From DATCMU01 sp036563245 (GTDB lineage: Bacteria > Pseudomonadota > Alphaproteobacteria > Rhizobiales > Devosiaceae): a stretch of DNA of 62,064 nt. Of this stretch, positions 7,187 through 16,310 are shown piece after piece (position 1 is the stretch's first letter; every line of letters begins with the position of its first letter). Both the position numbers and the translations under genes were made by a program. The notes below the pieces were generated by a model. That model was not told the DNA's origin. It saw only the letters and a list, made by a program, of their open reading frames with translations, and did not search any database. The DNA is taken from NCBI GenBank assembly GCA_036563245.1, contig DATCMU010000043.1:1-62064 (forward strand), in the 5' to 3' direction.

Positions 7187-7570
7187 TCAAATATCCTGGA
7201 CGGCCATCACCTGGAAGGTATGCAGGGTCCCGTCGTCTTCGCGCACCGACACATACTCGCCTGGAACGAATCGTTCGTCCTGGAAGCGATAACCGGCCTC
7301 CTCGCCTCGCGCGTCCGGCGAATTGTAGTCGATATACCACCGGCCGCCGGGTCCGTGTGCGAGCACGCCGATCGCATCGTCTTCGTCGGGGCGGAAACGA
7401 CGGACGCGGCAGACCGCGCGATGCTCCTTCCAGGTCTCCGCGTCGATATGCCCGTCATCGGTCAGCGGCGCGACGATATCGTATCCATGCTGGCGATCGC
7501 CTTCGGGATGGCCCTTCTCGCGGGCCAGTTCGAGCCGGATATGGCGGAAATTGGCGGGAAGGTCTTTCAT
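7187..7570 (-). CDS. Conserved hypothetical protein (127 residues)
   Basis: I do not recognise a named domain. The product is acidic, soluble and without a signal peptide. It reads as a small beta-rich protein: RHIRLELAREKGHPEGD near the start, a central GPGGRWYIDYN, and GEYVSVREDDGTLHTFQV at the end. GGAG spaced 7 bases before the ATG supports the start. It lies 47 bp after the universal stress protein gene on the same strand, so it may share the Fnr-type promoter at 8603 and take part in the low-oxygen response. That role is inference from position only. Confidence 0.7.
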   Translation of the reverse strand: MKDLPANFRHIRLELAREKGHPEGDRQHGYDIVAPLTDDGHIDAETWKEHRAVCRVRRFRPDEDDAIGVLAHGPGGRWYIDYNSPDARGEEAGYRFQDERFVPGEYVSVREDDGTLHTFQVMAVQDI

Positions 7571-7617
7571 CTTGGTCTCCGGGTCGTCAATGGGCGGGAT
7601 GAGTGTGCGTCAGCACG

Positions 7618-8454
7618 TCAATGGGCAACAAGCACGGGGACGGTTGCCTTTCCAAGGATATCCCGGGTCGTGCCGCCGAGGATCCACTCGCGGAACCGCG
7701 AATGCCCGTAGCCGCCCATCACCACCATCTGGGCCCCACTCTTGGCAACTTCGTTCAGCAAGGCATCCGAGGTCTTCTGCCAGTCCTCCACATGCCTCAA
7801 CTCGACGTTGACGCCGTGCCGGTCGAGGTGCCGGGCAATATCGGCGCCCGGCTCAAGGCCGCGCTGCTCGACCGGGCCCGCTTCATCGACAATCGCCACG
7901 ATCACCTTTTTTGCCTTGGTCAGGAAGGGCATGGCATCGGCCACTGCGCGGGCCGCCTCGCGCGTATTCTGCCAGGCCAGCATGATGGTTTCATATTCGG
8001 CCGGCGCTGTCCCCCCAGGTGGCACAAACAGCATCCCGCGCCCCGAATCGAACAGGGCGGCTTCGAGTATCGAGGCATTGCCCTCGCCGGGGTGGCCATA
8101 GGGGCGCGTCGCGACGAAAAGATCGCCCATGCGTGCCTCGGCGGCGATCATGGCTCCCGCGCGGCTCGAATAGACATCGAGGCGCCGCAGGTCGTTTCCC
8201 ACGCCCAGGCGGGAAAACCGGCCCTTGAGCTTGTCGATGGCCTGGTCGCCCCTGGTGATGGCCTCGTTCTGCAGATCGACCACCACCTGGGCGGCGCTGA
8301 TCGAGGGATCCCCCGCCACCATCACTTCGGGAATCTCGTTCACCAGCAGGCCGGTGAGATAGGCGTCGAACGCGCTGGCTATCGGCTCCGCATATTGCAG
8401 GCGAACCTCGTCGCCGTCGGTGCCGTCAAGATGCACGAGCATGTCCTTGAACAT
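7618..8454 (-). CDS. Universal stress protein (tandem UspA domains)
   Basis: The product has 278 residues, about the length of two UspA domains. The first begins MFKDMLVHLDGTDGDEV. The second carries the ATP-binding signature GGYGHSRFREWILGGTTRDIL, ending VPVLVAH. ATG at 8454 is preceded by GGAGAG; an upstream extension reads as non-protein. Family members bind ATP and help cells survive stress or oxygen limitation. A perfect Fnr/FixK box at 8603-8616, about 150 bp upstream, suggests induction at low oxygen. The gene at 7187-7570 may be co-transcribed. Confidence 0.92.
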   Translation of the reverse strand: MFKDMLVHLDGTDGDEVRLQYAEPIASAFDAYLTGLLVNEIPEVMVAGDPSISAAQVVVDLQNEAITRGDQAIDKLKGRFSRLGVGNDLRRLDVYSSRAGAMIAAEARMGDLFVATRPYGHPGEGNASILEAALFDSGRGMLFVPPGGTAPAEYETIMLAWQNTREAARAVADAMPFLTKAKKVIVAIVDEAGPVEQRGLEPGADIARHLDRHGVNVELRHVEDWQKTSDALLNEVAKSGAQMVVMGGYGHSRFREWILGGTTRDILGKATVPVLVAH

Positions 8455-8602
8455 TGATGTCTCTCCATTCTCGCCGCCGGCATCTCCTGGCTCGGCCCTG
8501 CGCTGAAAATTCCTCGTGCTGCGCGACCCGTCAACCGCGCGGCGAAGCGGGCCCTGCGGGCTGCAGTCCAATCACTTCGATCATGAAGGGTGCGCACTTG
8601 CC

Positions 8603-8616
8603 TTGACCTGCGTCAA
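8603..8616. promoter_or_regulatory. Fnr/FixK box upstream of the universal stress protein gene
   Basis: TTGACCTGCGTCAA matches the anaerobox TTGAY-N4-RTCAA exactly. It lies in the 218-bp gap between the FeeM-like gene and the stress-protein gene. Confidence 0.8.
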
Positions 8617-8672
8617 GGCCGTGGGCGCACGGACCAACGCCCGCGCGCCAGGGACATCGCTGGCTTGTGACG

Positions 8673-9446
8673 TCAGGCCGATTCGCGGATGTTCCGGTAA
8701 CCCTCGATACCGCGCACGTCGCGGGCGGTGGCCGGAATCATCACCTGGGTGCTCCCGCTGCCCAGCGGCGAGAACAGCGCCTCGCGTTCCGCCGGCGACG
8801 ACATGAGGAACGGACGCCGGCGATAGACCTCCGCATCGACCACCGGGATGTGAGCGGCATAAAGGTGGATGGGGAAGGCCAGCCCCTTGTACTCACGCTC
8901 GCCCGCAAGGTGCTCCGCGAGGAAAACGCGCTTGTAGAATGCGCCGTGTTCCTGGCGCACGGCGGCAAGGCAGTAGTCCACCTCGAAATGCGCGCTGGCC
9001 ATCGCCGCCAGACGCAAGGTGAGGAACGGCAGCGCGGGATAGGTCAGGGTCGCATCGCGCTCGGCGGTGAACCTTGTCGGATCGACCATGGAACAGCCCC
9101 GGTCCAGAAGCGGCCCGAGGACGTCGGGGTAGACGTCGAGAATTGGCGACACCCGGCAATCCGGGGTCAGGTGATGGATACGGATGGAGCTGACCAGTTC
9201 GCCGTCGATATGCACCCCGAAGCAATAGACGTTCGGCGCATCGTCATACTTGTCCGCCGCGATCTGCTGGGGGTTTTCTGGCAGGAACGCCTCGCGGCGA
9301 TAGGCATCGTATCGCAGTCGGAAAATCGGGTCTTCGCGCCGTCTCGGATCCACCCGGCGGTATTCGACGCGATCGAGAATATCCAGCAATGTCTGGTTGA
9401 AACGCTCGGCGGCGCTCTGAACAGGTTTTGTCGCAATGGCCAACAT
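8673..9446 (-). CDS. FeeM-type N-acyl amino acid synthase
   Basis: The 257-residue protein has the GNAT-like fold of autoinducer synthases. Diagnostic stretches are PIFRLRYDAYRREAFLP, VYCFGVHIDGELVSSIRIH, CSMVDPTRFTAER and FEVDYCLAAVRQEHGAFYKRV; the middle ones match the FeeM/LuxI-like active-site region with its Asp/Arg/Glu residues. FeeM enzymes move an acyl chain from acyl-ACP to an amino acid. GGGGTG precedes the ATG at 9446. A CtrA-like box lies 144 bp upstream, and a GGDEF-EAL gene sits directly upstream on the same strand. The product could be a signal or a membrane lipid precursor; which amino acid is used is unknown. Confidence 0.8.
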   Translation of the reverse strand: MLAIATKPVQSAAERFNQTLLDILDRVEYRRVDPRRREDPIFRLRYDAYRREAFLPENPQQIAADKYDDAPNVYCFGVHIDGELVSSIRIHHLTPDCRVSPILDVYPDVLGPLLDRGCSMVDPTRFTAERDATLTYPALPFLTLRLAAMASAHFEVDYCLAAVRQEHGAFYKRVFLAEHLAGEREYKGLAFPIHLYAAHIPVVDAEVYRRRPFLMSSPAEREALFSPLGSGSTQVMIPATARDVRGIEGYRNIRESA

Positions 9447-9589
9447 GAATCACCCCGCAATGGTCGGGGTAATTTAACCTCGCATTTAGCTTAAATTGTT
9501 CCCATTTATTCGCAGTTAGGGTTAATACGTGCGTTGCGGCCCGCCCGGAAAATCACGTAACCTGCTGCGTTGAATGATATTTTGGTGCG

Positions 9590-9605
9590 TTAACCTTAAG
9601 TTAAC
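9590..9605. promoter_or_regulatory. CtrA-like binding site (TTAA-N7-TTAAC)
   Basis: TTAACCTTAAGTTAAC is a perfect match to the alphaproteobacterial CtrA consensus. It overlaps the stop codon of the GGDEF-EAL gene and is placed to control the FeeM-like gene. The intervening 9447-9589 is AT-rich with further TTAA half-sites. Confidence 0.65.
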
Positions 9606-11904
9606 GTTGCGCCGCCCGCTCGATGCGGCGCGGGTGTACGACATCGAGCCGTGTCACCAGTTCGCCGATCTCCCGGCTGGGCAGCGGCAGGCCGAACAGG
9701 AAGCCCTGCACTTCGTCGAGGTCGGCGTGGCTCGTCACCAGCCGCAATTGCTCCTCGGTTTCGACGCCTTCCAGGGTCACCGTCATGCCCATGTTCTTGG
9801 CCAGCCGCGCGATGTTCGACAACAACTTGAGCGAACGCGAATTCGTGGTCACGTCGAACATGAAGGAACGGTCGATCTTGAGCTTGGTGAATGGCAGGTC
9901 GTGCAGGTAGCTCAAGCTGGAATACCCGGTGCCGAAATCGTCGAGAACGATATTGACCCCGTGCCGCCCAAGACGGGTCAACGCGGCAATTGCCGCGTCC
10001 TTTTCCCCGATCAGGGCGGTTTCGGTGACTTCGATATCGAGACGGTGCGGCGGAAGGCCCGTGTCCTCGAGCGCTGCAATCACCATCTGCGCGACGTCCG
10101 TATCACGGAAGTCGGACGCACTGAGATTGACCGAGACACGCACATCGCCCGGCCAGTTCAGGCACTCGTTCATCGCCGCGCCGAGCACATAGCGCGAAAT
10201 CTCGGTAATGATCCCCATTTCCTCGGCCAGCGGTATGAACACGCCGGGCGAGATCGAGCCGAGGTCCGGGTGATGCCAGCGCGCCAGTGCCTCGCAGCAG
10301 ACCACCTTCTTGCTGTTGAAATCGATGATCGGCTGGAAGACCAGCGACAGGCCGCGTTTGCCGACCGTCTCGCGCAGATCGCGTTTCATGCGCTCGCGCT
10401 GCCGGTATTCAACGTCCATTTCCTCGCGGAAGCGCACGAACTGGGCCTTGCCGTTGCCCTTGCCGCAATAAAGGGCGAGATCGGCCCTGGTAAGCATTGA
10501 ATCGAGCGAGGCGGATGCGGCAGTGGTGACCACCGCGCCGATGCTGACCGCTATGCTGAGCGTGAAGCCCTCGATCTCGATGGGCCGCGTGAACGCCTCC
10601 ATGATGGCCTTGCCGGTCGCCTGGATCGCCGCTTCGTCGACCGGCTCGGTGCAGAAAACCAGGAATTCGTCCCCTCCAAGGCGCGAGACCAGGTATTCAG
10701 GGCCGAAGGCGGAGCGCAGGCGATCCGCAGAGGCGATCAGCAACTGGTCGCCGACCACGTGTCCATAGGAATCGTTGACATGCTTGAAATCGTCGAGATC
10801 GACGATCATGAACAGCATGTCCTCGTCAGGCGCGGAAGTCCTTTGCTTGCGCAAGACCGCCTCGACCTGTTCGGAGAAATTCGACCGGTTCGGCAGCCCG
10901 GTCAGCCCGTCGTGCCGCGCCATGTAGTTGATGCGCTCCTGGGCGCGTACGCGATCCGACACGTCCTCGATCAGGATCACGCTGCGACCGCCGCGGGCGC
11001 TGACCGTGATTTCGCACTGGCTGCCGTCGCTGAGCGCCAGCATCGTCTTGCGCATGCTGCGTTGCCTGAGGTCTTCCACCAGGCGCCGGCCGTCAGCCTC
11101 GGCGATCTTGCCGCTGGTCACCGCCTGCTGCACGACCGTCTCGAAGGACCGGCCGATCAGACGCTGGCCCGTGGTACCGAGAAAGGTCTGCTGGCCGCGA
11201 TCGTTCACCACGGTCACCAGCCCGCCGGCATCCAGCATGTAGAGCCCGTGCTGCATGGTCGAGAGCGCGGTGTCGAGTTCGGCCGCAAGGCGCGACGCCT
11301 CGTGCCGCCCGGCGAGCGCATTGAGCAGGGTGCGCCGGGCCGCGCCCGCAAGGCGCCGGATCGACAGGAAGAACGGAATGAGAAGCGCCGCAAGGATTGC
11401 GTGATAGACCTCGCCTACCAGGAAAAGACCGGTGGCCATGGGCACGCTGAAAAAGAGCGACTGCAGCGTGACGAGCCTGTCGATGCCGAAATTGCGCGCC
11501 GCGACCCCGACCAGTTGGGCGATGCTGAGCGACATGCTGGCGAGGGCGGCAAAGTCGTTTCGAACCAGCGCAAGGCTAATCAGGCACCACATGCCGTGCA
11601 GCACGGCAATGATCGAAGCCCAGATCGTGGCGCGCAGTTCCCAATGGGCCGCGGCCTTGGCGTCGTCAGGCTCGATCGCCGCCGCGTCGAAGGCCCGCAT
11701 GTCGAAAAAGCGCAGGACGCCGGTAAAGATGAACAGCCCGGTCAGCGTCCACAGCATCTCCGATCCGGACGCCAGGGCAGACGCGCCACAGGCGACAGCC
11801 GTCGCCATGGTTCCCAGAACCATGGTACGCTTGTCGCTGTATAGCGAGCTGACGATCGACACATAGTCTGTCGCCGACAACCCTGATCGCGCGGAATTGG
11901 CCAT
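9601..11904 (-). CDS. Membrane PAS-GGDEF-EAL protein (c-di-GMP turnover)
   Basis: The product has 767 residues. Residues about 28-190 form roughly six membrane segments, followed by a PAS-like region (about 205-320). A diguanylate cyclase domain has RLGGDEF at 408-414. A phosphodiesterase domain has CEALARW with EAL at 538-540, NLSASDF and DDFGTGYSSLSYL. Both catalytic signatures are intact, so it could make or break c-di-GMP. No RxxD inhibitory site precedes GGDEF. The membrane part may sense a signal. It is a single gene, with FeeM downstream and fnr divergent across 227 bp. The direction of its net activity cannot be predicted. Confidence 0.95.
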   Translation of the reverse strand: MANSARSGLSATDYVSIVSSLYSDKRTMVLGTMATAVACGASALASGSEMLWTLTGLFIFTGVLRFFDMRAFDAAAIEPDDAKAAAHWELRATIWASIIAVLHGMWCLISLALVRNDFAALASMSLSIAQLVGVAARNFGIDRLVTLQSLFFSVPMATGLFLVGEVYHAILAALLIPFFLSIRRLAGAARRTLLNALAGRHEASRLAAELDTALSTMQHGLYMLDAGGLVTVVNDRGQQTFLGTTGQRLIGRSFETVVQQAVTSGKIAEADGRRLVEDLRQRSMRKTMLALSDGSQCEITVSARGGRSVILIEDVSDRVRAQERINYMARHDGLTGLPNRSNFSEQVEAVLRKQRTSAPDEDMLFMIVDLDDFKHVNDSYGHVVGDQLLIASADRLRSAFGPEYLVSRLGGDEFLVFCTEPVDEAAIQATGKAIMEAFTRPIEIEGFTLSIAVSIGAVVTTAASASLDSMLTRADLALYCGKGNGKAQFVRFREEMDVEYRQRERMKRDLRETVGKRGLSLVFQPIIDFNSKKVVCCEALARWHHPDLGSISPGVFIPLAEEMGIITEISRYVLGAAMNECLNWPGDVRVSVNLSASDFRDTDVAQMVIAALEDTGLPPHRLDIEVTETALIGEKDAAIAALTRLGRHGVNIVLDDFGTGYSSLSYLHDLPFTKLKIDRSFMFDVTTNSRSLKLLSNIARLAKNMGMTVTLEGVETEEQLRLVTSHADLDEVQGFLFGLPLPSREIGELVTRLDVVHPRRIERAAQR

Positions 11905-12131
11905 ATTTCCTCACTCTACCGCCCTGAATTGACGCCATGAGCGGTTAAGATCGGCTTTCTGCGGCTTTTCCGCCTTTTCCCCATTTGCGCAATGGTAAAC
12001 CGTTCGCGAAGCGGATCGCAGCAATCTCGAAGATCGACCTTACCCCAGACCGGATCGATTCGCCTCTTCGGCGTAATACGGGCATTGCGGACTGGCAAAG
12101 GACAAGGACCGTTCCGCCGCTTTGACACCTC

Positions 12132-12935
12132 GTGCGTCGGGCAGTATCACCAGATGAGTTCGATCGGCTGGCAGTGAAATCGGCAAAGGAGTGCGATCTG
12201 AGCAAGGATCCCGACCGCAAGGACGTGCACAATTCCGGCATTCCGCGCATCTGCAGTGCCTGCGAGGCACGCTACAGGGGTATTTGCGGCGCACTCGAGC
12301 CGGACGAACTGGTCGCGCTCTCGCGTGTGTCTCGCCAGGTCTCGGCTGGCGCTGGGGAGGAATTGCTGGCCGACAGCGAACCGGTTTCCACCTACGCCAA
12401 TGTCATGCACGGCGTGGTCAAGCTTTCCAAGATGCTCGCCGACGGGCGGCAGCAGGTTGTGGGATTGCAGTTTGCGCCGGATTTTCTGGGCCGCCTCTTC
12501 GCCGCCGAAAACCGGTTGACCGCCGAGGCCGCGTCCGAGGTCGAGCTTTGCCGGTTTCCCCGCTCCGCGCTCGACCAGATGATCGCGGACAATCCCGGCC
12601 TGGAGCGGCGCCTGCTGCAACAAACCCTGCACGAACTCGATGAGGCGCGCGACTGGATGGTCACCCTCGGGCGCAAGACTGCGGCCGAGAAGGTCGCCAG
12701 CTTCATCTATCTGATCGCCACCCATTTCGACCCCGAGATCGAAAGCGGTACAGCCCAGGAACTCAGTTTCGACCTGCCCCTCAGCCGCGCCGATATCGCC
12801 GATTTCCTTGGCCTGACGGTCGAGACCGTATCGCGCCAGCTTACCCGGCTCCGCCTGGATGGGGTCATCCGCATCGCCAACAACCGGCACCTGACCATTC
12901 CGGATCCCGAAAGGCTGAAAGGCCGGTGCGGCTAG
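12132..12935 (+). CDS. fnrL: Fnr-type oxygen-responsive transcription regulator
   Basis: The product is up to 267 residues. The N-terminal Cys cluster C-x2-C-x7-C (41, 44, 52, in ICSACEARYRGICG) plus C140 (SEVELCRF) are the likely ligands of an oxygen-labile [4Fe-4S] cluster. A cyclic-nucleotide-type sensory barrel and dimer helix follow. The recognition helix is in LGLTVETVSRQLTRL, with the E-x2-SR pattern that reads TTGAT half-sites. It stands next to the cco and fix genes that carry such boxes. The start is uncertain: GTG at 12132 has no ribosome site, GTG at 12174 is also possible, and AAAGGAG at 12185-12191 precedes an in-frame CTG. Confidence 0.93.
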   Translation: MRRAVSPDEFDRLAVKSAKECDLSKDPDRKDVHNSGIPRICSACEARYRGICGALEPDELVALSRVSRQVSAGAGEELLADSEPVSTYANVMHGVVKLSKMLADGRQQVVGLQFAPDFLGRLFAAENRLTAEAASEVELCRFPRSALDQMIADNPGLERRLLQQTLHELDEARDWMVTLGRKTAAEKVASFIYLIATHFDPEIESGTAQELSFDLPLSRADIADFLGLTVETVSRQLTRLRLDGVIRIANNRHLTIPDPERLKGRCG

Positions 12936-13037
12936 CCTGCGCTCGGTCACCCTGTGCGCGGGTCTGTCCGCCTGCCGCGCCGGCACGCAATACCGGGCAG
13001 GACGGCGCGTGAGATCGGGCCATGGCGCCTGTTGCGC

Positions 13038-13496
13038 TCAGTGCCGGTCTTCGCCGCCCCTGATCAGCGGGCCGAACAGCTCTCTTTCGAAAGCCACGTG
13101 GCGCCGCAGCCCGTCGAAGAACCCGCGCAGCATGTAACCGGTCGCGTTTGCGGTCTGCTGCGGCAACCCGCGGCCATAGGACATCAGAACGTCGCTCAAT
13201 TCCTCTGCGAAGCATTCGTCCTGGTAGTGCTCGAGCTTCAGTCTCTCGATGGTGGGCAAGAGATCGAGCCCGCCAATCCGCATCGCGGCAAGGGCCGGAA
13301 AGATTGTCTCCTGTTCGATCGCATGCGCACGCAGCAATAGCGGGCCAATGGCGCGGGCGGCCTGCAAACAGGCCGTGGGGTCGACCTCGTCGGGCAGCGA
13401 ATCGGCAATTGCCTCGAGGCTGTCGCACAGCGCCAATTGCTCCTGATGCGTTCGCTCGAGCAATTCCGCCATACCCGGTTCCGGGTCCTGCCCCAT
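13038..13496 (-). CDS. Hemerythrin-like protein
   Basis: The 152-residue all-helical protein carries the hemerythrin metal-ligand pattern: THQEQ, HAIEQETIFP, KLEHYQDE and RRHVAFERELFGP. These His and Glu/Asp residues would hold a di-iron centre that binds oxygen or nitric oxide. The ATG at 13496 is chosen over one 21 bp upstream because GGGAG stands before it. It diverges from ccoN across a 265-bp region that holds a perfect Fnr box. It probably buffers oxygen or NO in the cytoplasm when the cbb3 oxidase is in use; that role is inferred from the shared regulatory region. Confidence 0.85.
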   Translation of the reverse strand: MGQDPEPGMAELLERTHQEQLALCDSLEAIADSLPDEVDPTACLQAARAIGPLLLRAHAIEQETIFPALAAMRIGGLDLLPTIERLKLEHYQDECFAEELSDVLMSYGRGLPQQTANATGYMLRGFFDGLRRHVAFERELFGPLIRGGEDRH

Positions 13497-13623
13497 CGCC
13501 ACAGCTCCCAAAATCATTGCAGCAGAAAGCCTCGTTCCAATGTCGCATCCCCCGATGCCGCCAAGCGGAATCCAGGGGGCGGTCGATGAGCGCCAATCGC
13601 GCCATAACTCGACGGTCGCCGCC

Positions 13624-13637
13624 TTGACCTAGGTCAA
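13624..13637. promoter_or_regulatory. Fnr/FixK box between hemerythrin and ccoN
   Basis: TTGACCTAGGTCAA is a perfect 14-bp palindrome of the anaerobox type. It lies 125 bp before ccoN and 128 bp before the divergent hemerythrin gene, so it could serve both. Confidence 0.9.
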
Positions 13638-13761
13638 AGCAACGCAGCGTGCCGCACCCTAGTTTGCCCATGGCCTTGGGTTCCGCCGCTCCGGTGGTGG
13701 TGCTTGTCGGGGGGCCAAGCAATTCACAAGCCGGCCCGAGCCGGCGAGACCGAGGTGGAAA

Positions 13762-15384
13762 ATGAAACATCTGAGCGAGACCATCGTCGTGGGTCTTGGC
13801 GCTCTGCTCGTGCTGCTTGCCGCGGCATTCGGGCAGGACGCCGCATTCCGGACCCATGCATGGGTGATCTTTCTTGTCCTCGGCGCGGCGACCATCGTCA
13901 TGCTGCGCCGCGTTGAGATCGTGCCGGCCGGCGCAAAACGCGTTCCCGAGGACACGTCCGGATACATGGACGGCCCGATCAGGGTCGGTGTCATCCTCAC
14001 CGTGTTCTGGGGCGTCGTGGGCTTCCTGGTCGGAGTGTGGGTGGCGAGCCAGCTGAGCTGGCCGCAGATCAATTTCGGCCCCTGGTTCAATTTCGGCCGC
14101 ATGCGCCCGCTGCATACCTCCGCGGTGATCTTCGCCTTCGGCGGCACCGCCCTGATCACCACCTCGATGTACGTCGTGCAGCGGACCACGCGCGCGCGCC
14201 TTTTCGGCGGCGGCCTGGCCTGGTTCGTGATGTGGGGATACCAGCTGTTCATCGTGCTGGCGGCCACCGGCTATCTTCTGGGCATCACCCAGAGCCGCGA
14301 ATATGCCGAGCCTGAATGGTACACCGACCTCTGGCTGACCATCGTATGGGTCGCCTATCTCGTCATGTTCTTCGGCACCCTGGTCAAGCGCAAGGAACCG
14401 CACATCTACGTGGCGAACTGGTTCTACCTCGCCTTCATCGTGACGATTGCGATGTTGCATGTGGTCAACAACCTCGCCATGCCGGTGTCGCTGCTCGGCT
14501 CCAAGAGCTACTCGCTGTTCTCCGGCGTTCAGGACGCGCTGACCCAGTGGTGGTACGGCCACAATGCGGTGGGCTTCTTCCTCACCGCGGGCTTCCTTGG
14601 CATGATGTACTACTTCATGCCCAAGCAGGCCGAGCGCCCGGTCTATTCGTACCGGCTGTCCATCATCCACTTCTGGGCCCTGATCTTCCTCTACATCTGG
14701 GCGGGCCCGCACCATCTGCACTATACCGCCCTGCCTGACTGGGCGCAGACCCTTGGCATGGTGTTCTCGGTGATGCTGTGGATGCCCTCCTGGGGTGGCA
14801 TGATCAACGGCCTGATGACCCTGCGCGGGGCATGGGACAAGATGCGCACCGATCCCATCATTCGCATGATGGTGCTTGCGGTCGCCTTCTACGGCATGTC
14901 CACCTTCGAGGGACCGGTGATGTCGATCCGCGTCGTCAACGGACTCAGCCACTACACCAACTGGACCATTGGCCACGTGCATTCGGGCGCTTTGGGCTGG
15001 GTGGGCATGATCACCTTCGGCGCCATCTACTTCCTGGTGCCGCGCCTGTGGAACCGCGAGCGGCTCTACTCGGTGCGCATGGTCAACTGGCACTTCTGGC
15101 TCGCAACCCTCGGGATCGTCATCTACGCCGCGGTCATGTGGGTCGCCGGCATCACCCAGGGCCTGATGTGGCGCGAGTACAACGACCAGGGCTTCCTCGT
15201 TTACTCGTTCGCCGAGGTCGTGGCGGCACTCAAGCCCTACTACGTCCTGCGCGTGTTCGGCGGGCTGCTGTACCTGACCGGCGGCCTGATCATGGCCTGG
15301 AACGTCTACATGACCATCAAGGGCCACGTGCGTGAAGAACGCCCGATGGTTGCCCCGCGCACCGGCCTGCAGCCGGCCGAATAG
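13762..15384 (+). CDS. ccoN: cbb3-type cytochrome c oxidase subunit I (CcoN)
   Basis: The catalytic subunit has 540 residues and about twelve or more membrane helices. It carries the low-spin haem b and the haem b3/CuB site that reduces oxygen. RPLHTSAVIF gives an early haem ligand His, GPHHLHYTALP the CuB-binding His pair, and NWTIGHVHSGALGW the HxH haem ligands. The family is the high-affinity oxidase used at low oxygen. It is the first gene of ccoNOQP, with the Fnr box at 13624 upstream. GAGG-like sequence in the leader and the usual family length support the ATG at 13762. Confidence 0.98.
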   Translation: MKHLSETIVVGLGALLVLLAAAFGQDAAFRTHAWVIFLVLGAATIVMLRRVEIVPAGAKRVPEDTSGYMDGPIRVGVILTVFWGVVGFLVGVWVASQLSWPQINFGPWFNFGRMRPLHTSAVIFAFGGTALITTSMYVVQRTTRARLFGGGLAWFVMWGYQLFIVLAATGYLLGITQSREYAEPEWYTDLWLTIVWVAYLVMFFGTLVKRKEPHIYVANWFYLAFIVTIAMLHVVNNLAMPVSLLGSKSYSLFSGVQDALTQWWYGHNAVGFFLTAGFLGMMYYFMPKQAERPVYSYRLSIIHFWALIFLYIWAGPHHLHYTALPDWAQTLGMVFSVMLWMPSWGGMINGLMTLRGAWDKMRTDPIIRMMVLAVAFYGMSTFEGPVMSIRVVNGLSHYTNWTIGHVHSGALGWVGMITFGAIYFLVPRLWNRERLYSVRMVNWHFWLATLGIVIYAAVMWVAGITQGLMWREYNDQGFLVYSFAEVVAALKPYYVLRVFGGLLYLTGGLIMAWNVYMTIKGHVREERPMVAPRTGLQPAE

Positions 15385-15396
15385 GAGCGAACGTAA

Positions 15397-16128
15397 ATGG
15401 GAATTCTCGACAAACACCAAGTCATCGAAAAGAACGTCACGCTCCTGCTGGTATCCTCGCTGGTCGTGGTGGCGATCGGCGGCATCGTGGAGATCGCGCC
15501 CCTGTTCTACTTCCAGAACACCATCGAGAAGGTGGAGGGCATGCGGCCCTACACCCCGCTCGAACTGGCGGGACGCGACATCTACATCCGCGAGGGATGC
15601 TATGTGTGCCACAGCCAGATGATCCGGCCGTTCCGTGACGAGGTCGAGCGCTACGGCCACTATTCGCTGGCGGCGGAAAGCATGTACGACCACCCCTTCC
15701 AGTGGGGCTCGGAACGCACCGGGCCGGATCTGGCGCGCGTCGGCGGGCGCTACTCCAATGCCTGGCATGTCCAGCACCTGGAGGATCCCCGTTCGGTGGT
15801 GCCCGAATCCATCATGCCCGGCTATGCCTTCCTCGCCACCACGCCTCTGGAATATGACGACATCGGCGCGAGGCTGGTGGCCAACCAGCGGGTGGGCGTG
15901 CCGTATTCCCAGGACGACGTGACCAATGCGATCCCCGATCTCATGGCGCAGGCGACCCCCAACGCCGATACCGGGGGATTGATGTCGCGCTATGCCAAGG
16001 TGACCGCGGCCGATTTCGACGGCAACCCGCGCGAGATCACCGAGATGGATGCCCTGATTGCCTACCTGCAGATGCTGGGCACCCTGGTCGACTTCTCGTC
16101 CTACGATCCCGAAGCGAACTACCGGTAG
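15397..16128 (+). CDS. ccoO: cbb3-type cytochrome c oxidase subunit II (CcoO)
   Basis: The 243-residue protein has one N-terminal membrane anchor (about 15-40) and a periplasmic cytochrome c domain. The CYVCH haem-binding motif lies at 68-72, followed by SQMIRPFRDE. The axial Met is probably in SIMPGYAFL. It passes electrons from CcoP to CcoN and needs the Ccm proteins encoded at 54.4-57.2 kb for haem attachment. It starts 12 bp after ccoN behind AGGAGCG. Confidence 0.98.
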   Translation: MGILDKHQVIEKNVTLLLVSSLVVVAIGGIVEIAPLFYFQNTIEKVEGMRPYTPLELAGRDIYIREGCYVCHSQMIRPFRDEVERYGHYSLAAESMYDHPFQWGSERTGPDLARVGGRYSNAWHVQHLEDPRSVVPESIMPGYAFLATTPLEYDDIGARLVANQRVGVPYSQDDVTNAIPDLMAQATPNADTGGLMSRYAKVTAADFDGNPREITEMDALIAYLQMLGTLVDFSSYDPEANYR

Positions 16129-16138
16129 GAGGGCGGAG

Positions 16139-16309
16139 ATGGACTACGACAGCTTCCGCCACTTCGCCGACAGCTGGGGCCTACTGTACCTGTTCGCCAT
16201 CTGCCTGGCTGTCCTGTTCTTCACCTTCCGTCCCGGCGCGCGCAAGAACGCCAGCGACGCAGCGATGATCCCGTTCCGGGAAGACGCGACCCCTCCCAAG
16301 GATCGATAA
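16139..16309 (+). CDS. ccoQ: cbb3-type oxidase subunit IV (CcoQ/FixQ)
   Basis: The 56-residue protein has a single membrane helix, LLYLFAICLAVLFFTFRPG, followed by a short charged tail. Length, position between ccoO and ccoP and the FRPG turn all fit CcoQ, a small subunit that stabilises the complex against oxygen damage. AGGAGGG overlaps the ccoO stop and serves the ATG at 16139. Confidence 0.95.
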   Translation: MDYDSFRHFADSWGLLYLFAICLAVLFFTFRPGARKNASDAAMIPFREDATPPKDR

Positions 16310-16310
16310 G

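Noticed and set aside
12865..15777. 970-codon open frame antisense to ccoN-ccoO
   Set aside because: It is a shadow of GC-rich codon bias; the translation is rich in His, Asp and Arg without domains, and the plus strand encodes well-known oxidase subunits.
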